A stretch of 33,291 nucleotides of DNA from the NCBI GenBank assembly GCA_934792465.1, contig CAKVOK010000041.1, positions 1 to 33,291 on the forward strand, written 5' to 3'. This document shows, in pieces, positions 1 to 7,024 of the stretch (within the stretch, counting starts at the first letter, position 1; each line of letters starts with the position of its first letter). Origin of the DNA: an uncultured Clostridia bacterium. GTDB lineage: Bacteria; Bacillota; Clostridia; RUG12999. The notes beneath the pieces were generated by a model, which worked only from the letters and a program-made list of their open reading frames with translations, ran no database searches and had not been told where the DNA came from. Both the position numbers and the translations under genes were made by a program.

Positions 1-177
1 ATGAAACAAAGAGATTTGGTGAATAAACTTATATCCGCCGGGTTTTCCTTTGAGCGGCACGGAGGAAATCATGACATATATAGAAGAGGATTAGAAATTG
101 AAAAAGTACCTCGACACAAAGAAATAAATGAAAAACTTGCAAAAGCTATTTTGAAAAAATGGAGGATTGATTTATGA
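1..177 (+). CDS. hicA: HicA-type mRNA interferase toxin
   Basis: The 58-codon reading frame starts at the first base of the window and ends at TGA 175-177. HicA toxins are small double-stranded-RNA-binding-fold ribonucleases that cleave mRNA when not held by HicB. The order fits the family: an N-terminal helix (K2-L10), the phrase SAGFSFERHGGNHDIY, and a basic C-terminus. The H in GGNHDIY is residue 24, where the catalytic histidine of HicA lies. The stop overlaps the start of hicB by four bases (ATGA), so the two are translated as a coupled pair. The length is normal for the family. The ribosome binding site lies outside the window, so a slightly earlier start cannot be excluded. Confidence 0.9.
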   Translation: MKQRDLVNKLISAGFSFERHGGNHDIYRRGLEIEKVPRHKEINEKLAKAILKKWRIDL

Positions 178-590
178 AAACTGTTTATCCGACTATTTTT
201 ACTAAAACGAAAGAAGGGTATTTAATCGAAGTTCCCGATTTGGAAATATTAACACAAGGAACAGATATGGAAAATGCTATCACTATGGCAAGAGATGCTA
301 TTTCGATTACGATAGTGTCATTGGAGGATAATCGGCAGAATATTCCTGCTCCGACGGCAATAGAAAATGTTGATGTGGCAAATGGAACTTTTGCAGATGA
401 AGGTAAGGGATTTGTGTCTATGGTTGATGTAGATACGAACGAATATAGGCGTAAAATAGATACCAAACCTGTAAGAAGAAATGTATCACTGCCGGGTTGG
501 CTGAATTACAAAGTGAATGAATCCGGTATCAATGTATCACGCTTTCTGCAGGATGCATTGATTGAAAAGTTAAATATTGAGCGTAGATAA
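174..590 (+). CDS. hicB: HicB-type antitoxin with C-terminal ribbon-helix-helix domain
   Basis: This 138-residue protein is the antitoxin partner of hicA. Residues 1-50 have the HicB fold: an opening YPTIFTKTKEGYLIEVPDLE, then a TDMENAITMARDAI helix. These bind and block the toxin. Residues 100-137 contain RRNVSLPGWLNYKVNESGIN followed by SRFLQDALIEKL, the pattern of an Arc/CopG-like ribbon-helix-helix DNA-binding domain. HicB proteins usually use this domain to repress their own operon. The middle, about residues 50-100, is a variable linker. The ATG overlaps the hicA stop. The pair looks intact. It sits beside decayed mobile DNA, which is usual for such modules and says nothing about the large operon downstream. 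Confidence 0.9.
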   Translation: MKTVYPTIFTKTKEGYLIEVPDLEILTQGTDMENAITMARDAISITIVSLEDNRQNIPAPTAIENVDVANGTFADEGKGFVSMVDVDTNEYRRKIDTKPVRRNVSLPGWLNYKVNESGINVSRFLQDALIEKLNIERR

Positions 591-634
591 TCTCAACTAT
601 ATGCAAAATCAAATACATATTTAGGGAATGCTTA

Positions 635-687
635 CAATAAAAGCTATTTGAGGCTAGTTTAAACAATATTTCAAATGGCTTTTATTG
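635..687. terminator. Long hairpin between convergent genes
   Basis: Bases 635-651 and 671-687 form a 17-bp stem with one G-U pair around a 19-base loop. The arms read AATAAAAGCTATTTGA and TCAAATGGCTTTTATT, with an outer C-G pair. It lies between hicB (plus strand) and the convergent gene at 747-1256 (minus strand), so a bidirectional terminator is the simplest reading. The stem is AT-rich and lacks a following T-run. It could instead be the remnant of a small inverted-repeat element. Confidence 0.5.
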
Positions 688-746
688 AAGTTGTACGGCA
701 TAAATGTAAGTTATGTAAACTAAATGTTTTTTGACAATTTGATGTA

Positions 747-1256
747 TTAGAGGTAAATATAATCCGATATCATTACTTCTTCATATGTTGCAGGAGTCCC
801 AAAGTTTACTCGATTATAATATTTACACAGTTCAACCATTTTAGGCATTTGTGAATATTCAACTATATCAAGTCTACCTTCAGTAAGCATTGTCAATAAT
901 GCAGAAAGGTTATCAGCATTCTGTATTAATTTACTTGATGTAAACAATACTGCATTGTTGTAATATGTTAATATTGTATATTTGTCTTCTCCTTGTCCTA
1001 TATCTATCTTTTCTTGATGTACTTCATCAGGCTCTGTATAGAATTTCAACGGATAGCATAATGTAGCTTTAATAGCTTTATTTCTGTCATCATCTTTATT
1101 AACGTAATGATATGCTTTAAGATAACCAAATAAATAAAATGATTGCCCTACTTCTTCAGCAAGACCTTTTTTAAAAAATTCACTTGGAACAAACAGTTCC
1201 ATCTTTATACCGTCATATAGTATTTGCTCATTTACTTCTTTAGTAAATTTCTTCAT
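747..1256 (-). CDS. Hypothetical protein, 169 residues, unknown function
   Basis: A minus-strand reading frame begins at ATG 1256-1254, preceded by a good ribosome binding site (GGGAGGT seven bases upstream on the coding strand). The protein starts MKKFTKEVNEQILYDGIKME, has no signal peptide or membrane segment, and looks like a soluble, acidic alpha/beta protein with a tyrosine-rich C-terminus ending in DYIYL. The phrases YYNNAVLFTSSKL and MVELCKYYNRVNFGTP are not motifs I can assign. It is the only gene on the minus strand and stands between hicAB and a pseudogene, which suggests accessory cargo. Prophage or mobile-element origin is possible but unproven. Codon use and the ribosome binding site support a real gene. 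I give no function. Confidence 0.6.
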   Translation of the reverse strand: MKKFTKEVNEQILYDGIKMELFVPSEFFKKGLAEEVGQSFYLFGYLKAYHYVNKDDDRNKAIKATLCYPLKFYTEPDEVHQEKIDIGQGEDKYTILTYYNNAVLFTSSKLIQNADNLSALLTMLTEGRLDIVEYSQMPKMVELCKYYNRVNFGTPATYEEVMISDYIYL

Positions 1257-1341
1257 AGCTATTTACCTCCCTTATTTATTAATAGATTGTCAAAATATTA
1301 TTAAGTTAAAAAATCAGACAAAAAAATAAAAGATATGTATA

Positions 1342-1369
1342 AGAGATTAGAAGCAAACTTCTAATCTCT
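1342..1369. terminator. Perfect 12-bp hairpin
   Basis: AGAGATTAGAAG (1342-1353) pairs perfectly with CTTCTAATCTCT (1358-1369) around a CAAA tetraloop. On the minus strand it is followed, after about ten bases, by a T-rich run (complement of 1314-1332), so it may end transcription coming leftward before the promoter region of the gene at 747-1256. It also marks the left edge of the pseudogene block. Confidence 0.5.
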
Positions 1370-1381
1370 CATTAAATTATC

Positions 1382-2832
1382 TTATTTAACATAATCGAAA
1401 CAATAGGCTTTAGCTCATACGAAAACAAGCTTACCGCTTAAAACGGTATCAAAGGAAAACACTGGGATTTCAACGACAAAAAGCAAATCGTTTATCTTGA
1501 TGAAAAATATCAGAAATATACGGAAAGAGCGAAAATCGGTGCGCATACGGTTATGACGACGCTCAGCTCGCAGAAATGGAACGATATAGGCAACGAAGCA
1601 ATGGCAGAATGGAACGAAAAAAATCATGCGTTTGAGGGAAGCATAGAAAATAAACTGAAAACGGTACTCGAATCGGAAACGCTTTATTCGGTAGAGCTTG
1701 ATAAGCTGCGTTCGGAAGCGTATATCGCAATTGTTACCGGCGAAAAAGACCTCGACTATTTCGATAAATTTGTTTCGGAATGGAAGAAAGGCGACTTGGT
1801 TTCCGATTTGGTGGCTGACGGCTATGCATTGCAAAGCACTGACGGCAAGCTTGTAAATATATGCATAAACAAACTCAAAACGACAGTCAGCGTTGTTCCG
1901 CATACGCATGATTTGGGTGATACCGGCACTTGTGCCTGCGGATATGAACCAAAGGCGGTCGATTCGGATAACGACGGATTTGTTGAGATAGCAACAGCCG
2001 ATCAGCTGCAATGGTTTGCAGGTCAGATAAATTCCGGAAAAACACTCAATGCAGTTTTGACAAACGATATCGATTTAAACGGTAAAAAAGTTATAATCGG
2101 TACTGCAACAAATCCGTTTAAAGGTGTGTTTGACGGAAAAGGAAAAAAATCAACAATTATACATTAACCGTTTCGGGTAACGAACAGGGACTTTTCGGTG
2201 TGGTAAACGGCGGAACGGTTAAAAATTTCTACATTTCGGGTACGATTACCATAGACGGCAAATATTCGCACATAGGAGGTGCGGTCGGAAATGCAAAGGG
2301 CGATGATGTCGGAAATGTAAAGAGCAGCGCGGTAATATCGGGCATTGTGTCTGATGTGAACATTTCGGGAGTCGGTGCGGCAAAGCATAAGGCAACGCCT
2401 GTGAAAGAATGGAATACCGGAAGCGTGGCATATATTTTGAACGGCGGACTTTATAATAACACATATACATGGCGGCAGACGATAGGCAAAGACACTTTTC
2501 CGAACTTCACAGGCGATATGGTCTACAGAAACGGAAAAAACAGCTTCACATCCGAAAAACCGTCAACGTTTATATTTTTTGACGGTGATACTATCACGGC
2601 GGAACAAGTCGAAAGCCCTTGTGTTTTAATTGCAGCAAGCTATAACAGCGGCGGCAAACTTATTGATGTGAAGATGAAAAGTATTTCCGGAAACAGAGCG
2701 GTAACGCGTGACGAAATGAAATTAGATCGACAAGATGCGAATCGCGTTTGTGCCATGCTATGGTCAAACCGTGAAACTATGATTCCTATTTGTAATGCAG
2801 CAGAACAAGAACCGGCACAGAGGCAAGAATAA
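1382..2832 (+). pseudogene. Mosaic remnant: solute-binding protein tail joined to surface beta-helix protein pieces
   Basis: Read in one frame from 1382, the translation (ETIGFSSYENKLTA, stop, NGIKGKHWDFND, then KWNDIGNEAMAEWNEKN and EKDLDYFDKFVSEWKKG) matches the C-terminal part of an ABC sugar-binding lipoprotein. A TAA at 1439-1441 interrupts it, and no N-terminal half exists upstream. From about 1790 the frame continues into unrelated surface-protein sequence: HDLGDTGTCACGYE, then DGFVEIATADQLQWFAGQIN, a motif typical of bacterial GLUG/beta-helix surface proteins. The frame breaks at an A7 run (2143-2149). One added A restores NYTLTVSGNEQGLFG and connects to the frame ending at 2832. The end (ANRVCAMLWSNRETMIPIC) resembles a C-terminal beta-sandwich found in clostridial surface proteins. 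I read it as fused debris, not a gene. Confidence 0.75.
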
Positions 2833-2894
2833 AAAAAGACAAATAAGGAGCCGAACGCAAAATACACAGCAAAAAAAGATAAAAAATAAAGATA

Positions 2895-2937
2895 AAAAAA
2901 TGAGGACAATTGCAGATTGCAAAAGTCCTCATTTTTT
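2895..2937. terminator. Bidirectional terminator-like hairpin overlapping the IS1182 promoter
   Basis: An A6-TGAGGAC arm (2895-2907) pairs with GTCCTCA-T6 (2925-2937), giving 13 bp around a 17-base loop and a T-run on both strands. The -35 box of the transposase promoter lies inside the loop and arm. Such hairpins at the left end of insertion sequences are known to stop read-through into the transposase gene. Confidence 0.7.
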
Positions 2938-2945
2938 GGTATAAT
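2917..2945 (+). promoter_or_regulatory. Transposase promoter, extended -10
   Basis: TTGCAA (2917-2922), a 17-base spacer and TATAAT (2940-2945) with a TGG extension at 2937-2939. It points at the transposase relic, whose ATG at 2987 follows a TAAGGAG ribosome binding site at 2969-2975. Confidence 0.65.
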
Positions 2946-2986
2946 TAAATTGAAAAGAAAATTAAACCTAAGGAGATTATACCACA

Positions 2987-3358
2987 ATGAGAGGAAATTT
3001 GCAACTATTAATTTCAGAAGAATTTGCAGAAAAGACAATTCCGGAAAATGACAGTGTAAGACTTGCGGACGATATTATAGACAAATTAGACTTAAAATGT
3101 CTTTTTCGCACATATTCGAGTAATGGAGGAAAATATGCAACAAATTCAAGAGCTTTACTTAAAATCCTTGTTTATCAAAGAAATTCACCCGGCAAAGAAA
3201 AAAATCTTTGGAAAACATAAAATCACCCATTTAGAGAGAGCAAGAAAGTATCGGCGAAAATCACCCTGCTTGCAATTGAGTACAATATCAATAAGTATTA
3301 CCATAAAATACAAGATAATTGAACATGTACACAACTTCACGGTAAACTTTCGGCTTAA
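2987..3358 (+). pseudogene. IS1182-type transposase, internally deleted relic
   Basis: The first 66 codons (MRGNLQLLISEEFAEKTIPE, then VRLADDIIDKLDLKCLF and SRALLKILVYQ) match the conserved N-terminus of IS1182-family DDE transposases. After a short out-of-family stretch and an in-frame TAA (3218-3220), the same frame resumes with KITLLAIEYNINKYYHKIQ, a TGA, then TCTQLHGKLSA and TAA (3356-3358), which resembles the C-terminal tail of the same transposases. Full-length members have 450-550 residues, so the whole catalytic core is deleted. The promoter and ribosome binding site survive, but the product cannot be active. It lies just outside the operon boundary and shows that the area has received insertion sequences before. 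Confidence 0.75.
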
Positions 3359-3648
3359 ATCAGTAAAAATTTAACAGTTATCCACACAAGGGGCATGACT
3401 TCTTGTACTCATTTTTAAGAAAAAAGTGGCTAAAATTTGAATAATACTGCAAAAAAACTGGCTGTAGTCAATCCGATTAGGTCGGAGGGAGGACATATTC
3501 TTGGACTGTTTTATACTGCTAATCCAAGACTATGTACGCACCCCCCTTTGTTTCATTATTGTTTGTAAAACGCACAATACTTTTACCGAAAATAGCTGTC
3601 TTTAAAGTATATGTGCTTTTTTTAAATCAAATATCACTTTTTTATTAC
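3359..3648. other. Intergenic region left of the operon
   Basis: This gene-free stretch of about 290 bases contains one TTATCCACA sequence (3377-3385, probably a chance DnaA-box match or IS end), the IS3-type relic at 3492-3535, and a C6 run just after it (3541-3546). No reading frame in it looks coding. The operon promoter follows at 3649. Confidence 0.5.
3492..3535 (-). mobile_element. IS3-family 3'-end relic, left copy
   Basis: These 44 bases match the reverse complement of 32718-32761 at 41 positions. Read on the minus strand they retain the last codons of an IS3-type transposase (HSLGLAV then TAA), followed by the start of the IS right end. Everything upstream of those codons is gone. 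The unit is also an imperfect palindrome: ACATATTCTTGGA against TCCAAGACTATGT, 12 of 13 positions. It lies 113 bases before the -35 box of the operon promoter. Confidence 0.7.
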
Positions 3649-3677
3649 TTTACAAAAGCTGCTACATTCATTATAAT
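3649..3677 (+). promoter_or_regulatory. Sigma-A-type promoter of the glycan operon
   Basis: TTTACA (3649-3654), a 17-base spacer and a perfect TATAAT (3672-3677). The predicted transcription start is near 3684. No other promoter this good was seen between here and 32.6 kb, and all sixteen genes downstream run the same way with gaps under 90 bases. Confidence 0.8.
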
Positions 3678-3713
3678 ATTATTATGAACTTATGCTTGAA
3701 AGGGATGAAAATT

Positions 3714-5177
3714 TTGGAAACTGTAAATGTAGGAAACAAACGTATTCTTTTTTGGGATGATTTTTTTATTGATGACGATAAGACAAGTGCAAAGCTTGTG
3801 CTAGAGCATCCTGTAAAGAAAGAATTGGCAATTGATTTGAATAAAGAATGGGAAGGCGATGGTTGTGCATATTTTCACACGGTGAAATTTGGAGATATGT
3901 ACAGAATGTACTATGTTGCCGGAATGATAGAGAAAGATGGTGAGTCACTTAAACGCTCGGTATGTTTTATAGAAAGTCGTGACGGAATACATTGGAGCAG
4001 ACCATCGCTTAAGATTCATGAATTTAATGGATCTTATGACAATAATATAATTTTGCGCCAAAGTGATGAGGATGCATTTGACAATCTGTTTATATTTATA
4101 GATACAAATCCGGAGTGCCCTGAGGATGAAAAAGTCAAGGGAGTTGGTATGCGATATGACAAAACCAAGCCATTTCCGGCAGAAAGACAACTGTGGTGCT
4201 ATACGAGCAGTGATGGCATACACTTTAGGCGAGCATGGATGATGACTGATGGAAGTGTGAAAAACGGAGGAATTTTTGATAGCCTGAATACAGTCTATTG
4301 GGATGATGAAGTGAAAAAATATAAAGGATATATAAGAGGAATACATGATGCTGATGAAAAACGTGATATAAGATATATTGAATCAACGGATTTCAAAAAT
4401 TGGAGTGAACCGGTTTTGCTTAACTTCGGTGACAGTGATGATTATCCGTTGTATACTAATGTGGTATCACAGTATTACCGCGAAAAAAGTATGCTTGTCG
4501 GGTTTCCTACACGTTATATAGATCGCGGAAGGTGGGTAAAAAATTATGATCTTATGGGAACACCGAAAGCAGTTGAATGCCGAAAGGAAAGAATGAAAAA
4601 CAATCCAAGATACGGACTTGTTCTTACGGACGGGATTTTTATGACGTCGCGGGATGGTGTAAACTGGCATAAATTTGATGAAGCCTTTGTAATACCAGAA
4701 ATAGAGCATGACAGAAATTGGGTATACGGAGATTGTTATATAGCAAAAGCAATGATCGAAACACCGTGTGAGTCACCGGCGATAAATAGTGAAATTTCGC
4801 TGTATATGTATGAGGGACATTGGTCGAAATATAATTCTCCGCTTTATCGATATACTATACGAATAGACGGTTTTGCGTCATATACTTCCGGGTATGAGCC
4901 GAGTGACATTTATACCGTGCCATTTACGTTTGACGGGGACGGACTTGAAATAAACTTTAAGACATCGGCAAGAGGATATATATTTGTGGATTTTCTTGAT
5001 GAATATGGCAGACTGTATGAAGAATTTAAAAGTATGGAGATATTTGGAAACAGTCTTCAAAGAAGGGTATTTTTTGGAGAAACTGACGATATTTCGGCAC
5101 TTGCCGGAAAACCTGTGAGAATGCATATACGTATGAGTGATGCAAGTATATATTCTATGAGGTTTATAAAAAAATAA
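3714..5177 (+). CDS. Cytoplasmic beta-propeller protein, glycoside hydrolase-like (GH32/43-type fold)
   Basis: With a TTG start at 3714 the product has 487 residues. The frame is open from ATG 3684, but that base is the predicted transcription start. TTG 3714 lies ten bases after GAAAGGG (3698-3704), and two other genes of the cluster use TTG. There is no signal peptide, so it acts inside the cell. The sequence has blade-like repeats carrying an S-x-D-G-x-x-W/F motif (S88-W94, S166-F171, S312-W318, with a variant at S224-W230), an N-terminal FWDDFFIDD, and YRMYYVAG. These are features of GH32/43-like propellers and of uncharacterised relatives in polysaccharide clusters. The last 100 residues look like a beta-sandwich. 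As first gene next to the importer it probably cleaves imported oligosaccharides. It lacks the FRIP motif of GH33 sialidases. The substrate is unknown. Confidence 0.7.
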   Translation: METVNVGNKRILFWDDFFIDDDKTSAKLVLEHPVKKELAIDLNKEWEGDGCAYFHTVKFGDMYRMYYVAGMIEKDGESLKRSVCFIESRDGIHWSRPSLKIHEFNGSYDNNIILRQSDEDAFDNLFIFIDTNPECPEDEKVKGVGMRYDKTKPFPAERQLWCYTSSDGIHFRRAWMMTDGSVKNGGIFDSLNTVYWDDEVKKYKGYIRGIHDADEKRDIRYIESTDFKNWSEPVLLNFGDSDDYPLYTNVVSQYYREKSMLVGFPTRYIDRGRWVKNYDLMGTPKAVECRKERMKNNPRYGLVLTDGIFMTSRDGVNWHKFDEAFVIPEIEHDRNWVYGDCYIAKAMIETPCESPAINSEISLYMYEGHWSKYNSPLYRYTIRIDGFASYTSGYEPSDIYTVPFTFDGDGLEINFKTSARGYIFVDFLDEYGRLYEEFKSMEIFGNSLQRRVFFGETDDISALAGKPVRMHIRMSDASIYSMRFIKK

Positions 5178-5194
5178 TTCAGGGGGAGTAAACA

Positions 5195-6109
5195 TTGAAA
5201 ACAAAATCTCTTAGTCACAGAAAAAGTTTACAGCTTTCATTGCTTGAGCTGCCGGGCTTGCTATGGTTTTTTATATTTTGTTATGTACCTATGGCAGGTA
5301 TAGTTGTTGCGTTCAAATCGTATAAACCCAAAATAGGTATTTTGAAAAGTTCATGGGTTGGATTGGAAAATTTCAAGTTTTTGTTTGCTTCCAATGATGC
5401 GATGAAAATAGTTTGGAACACGGTTTTTTACAATTTTTTATCTATATTTATAGTGACTCTGGTATCGGTTGTAATAGCACTTATTATGGATGCTGTGGCA
5501 AGCAGAAAATATATTAAGGTATATCAAACAATGCTTTTTTTGCCTCGGTTTATTTCATGGGTTGTTGTAGGATATATGGCAATAGCACTATTTCATTACG
5601 AAAACGGGCTCTTCAACCATATTTTGGAGGCTATGAAAAAGGAAAAGATATCTTGGTATCTGAAACCGCAGTATTGGCGCACAATTCTTGTGACCGCAAA
5701 CGTATGGAAACAAATGGGATATACGTGTCTTATTTATTACGGTACTATAATTGGAATAGACACATCTATTTATGAATCGGCAGAGATAGATGGAGCAACG
5801 AGTATGAAAAAAGTTATATACATAACGGTGCCGCTTCTAAAGCCCACTATTATTGTTATGATTCTTATGTCAATAGGAAGCATAATGAGAAGTGATTTCG
5901 GACTGTTTTATTATGTACCGAACAATAGCGGAGCTCTTTACGGGGTTACCGATGTGCTCGATACATATATTTACAGAGCATTGCGTGTAACAGGGGATTT
6001 TTCAAGTTCAGCTGCCGCAAGCTTATTCCAGTCTGTGGTAGGATTTGTAATGATACTTTTGAGCAACGCTGCCGTTAAAAAATTTGACAGTGAAAGCTCG
6101 CTGTTCTGA
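5195..6109 (+). CDS. ABC sugar transporter permease, LplB/YteP type
   Basis: This 304-residue inner-membrane permease starts at TTG 5195 after a strong AGGGGGAG site (5181-5188), 17 bases past the previous stop. It has six predicted membrane helices, beginning with LLWFFIFCYVPMAGIVVAF. At about residues 193-212 it carries the cytoplasmic EAA loop (YESAEIDGATSMKKVIYITV) that docks the ATPase. The N-terminal basic segment and the PMAGIVVAFKSYKP phrase are typical of the LplB/YteP group, which imports oligosaccharides or complex pectin and glycan fragments in Firmicutes. It pairs with the next gene to form the channel. The cluster has no ATPase gene, so a shared MsmX-type ATPase is presumably encoded elsewhere. 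Confidence 0.92.
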   Translation: MKTKSLSHRKSLQLSLLELPGLLWFFIFCYVPMAGIVVAFKSYKPKIGILKSSWVGLENFKFLFASNDAMKIVWNTVFYNFLSIFIVTLVSVVIALIMDAVASRKYIKVYQTMLFLPRFISWVVVGYMAIALFHYENGLFNHILEAMKKEKISWYLKPQYWRTILVTANVWKQMGYTCLIYYGTIIGIDTSIYESAEIDGATSMKKVIYITVPLLKPTIIVMILMSIGSIMRSDFGLFYYVPNNSGALYGVTDVLDTYIYRALRVTGDFSSSAAASLFQSVVGFVMILLSNAAVKKFDSESSLF

Positions 6110-6121
6110 GGAGGAATAAAG

Positions 6122-6994
6122 GTGAAAAGCAACAGTTATTTTTCAAGAGTTTTTATACATCTTATTATGATTTTGCTTTCGGCGGTATGCTTAATTCCGT
6201 TTATACTTATAATATCGGCGTCATTCACGGGAGAAGCGTCACTTAAGGTGAACGGATACGGGCTTATTCCGTCAGAATTTAGTCTTGAAGCATATAAATA
6301 CATATTTGCGTCACCGCATGATATTATAAATGCATACGGAGTTACGATATTTATAACGGTGTTCGGCACAATAACGGGTACGCTGTTTATGACTATGCTG
6401 GCATATCCACTGTCGAGAGATGACTATAAGTATAAAAATTTATTTTCATTTTACATTTATTTTACAATGCTGTTTTCGGGAGGACTTGTACCTACATATC
6501 TTCTTGTAGCAAAATATCTAAAACTTAAGGATACGGTGTGGGCACTTATTATGCCGATACTTATGAGCGGTTGGAATGTATTTTTGCTGAGAATGTTTTT
6601 GAAGAGCATACCAATGTCTCTTATTGAAGCCGCAAATCTTGAAGGGGCAAGTGAATTTAAAATTTTCTTTAAAATAATTATACCGCTCGGCAAGGTGGGA
6701 ATAGTTACGATATCGTTGTTTACAGCCTTAAACTACTGGAACGATTGGTACCAAAGCATGTTGTATATAGATAACGGCAATATAACAAGCTTGCAATATC
6801 TGCTATATCGCGTTATGAATAAGGTCAATTTGGCAAAGGAATATGCCGGCTCATCGGCAAATCTGGAAAAGCTTCCGGATGAAAACTTAAGAATGGCTCT
6901 TTGCGTAATTGCGGCAGGTCCTATGCTCGTTGTATTTCCGTTTTTTCAGAAATACTTCAGTAAAGGTATTATTGTGGGTTCGGTTAAGGGCTAA
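6122..6994 (+). CDS. ABC sugar transporter permease, YtcP/LplC type
   Basis: This second permease subunit of 290 residues starts at GTG 6122 after GAGGAGG, twelve bases past the partner gene. It has six predicted membrane segments. The EAA loop lies at about residues 168-188 (IEAANLEGASEFKIFFKII). The end, FFQKYFSKGIIVGSVKG, is the hallmark C-terminus of YtcP/LplC carbohydrate permeases (KGxxxGAxKG, here GSVKG). It should form a heterodimer with the preceding LplB-type protein and receive substrate from the lipoprotein encoded next. Length and topology are normal and no lesion is visible. Confidence 0.92.
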   Translation: MKSNSYFSRVFIHLIMILLSAVCLIPFILIISASFTGEASLKVNGYGLIPSEFSLEAYKYIFASPHDIINAYGVTIFITVFGTITGTLFMTMLAYPLSRDDYKYKNLFSFYIYFTMLFSGGLVPTYLLVAKYLKLKDTVWALIMPILMSGWNVFLLRMFLKSIPMSLIEAANLEGASEFKIFFKIIIPLGKVGIVTISLFTALNYWNDWYQSMLYIDNGNITSLQYLLYRVMNKVNLAKEYAGSSANLEKLPDENLRMALCVIAAGPMLVVFPFFQKYFSKGIIVGSVKG

Positions 6995-7024
6995 TAAATA
7001 TTTTTAAATAGGGAGGAAAACAAT

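Noticed and set aside
3123..3374. A small gene overlapping the IS1182 relic
   Set aside because: It runs in another frame across the decayed transposase. The transposase-like sequence lies in the frame of 2987.
3377..3385. TTATCCACA as a DnaA box and possible origin
   Set aside because: It is a single copy without a cluster, without dnaA/dnaN genes and without an AT-rich unwinding region. It lies in IS debris.
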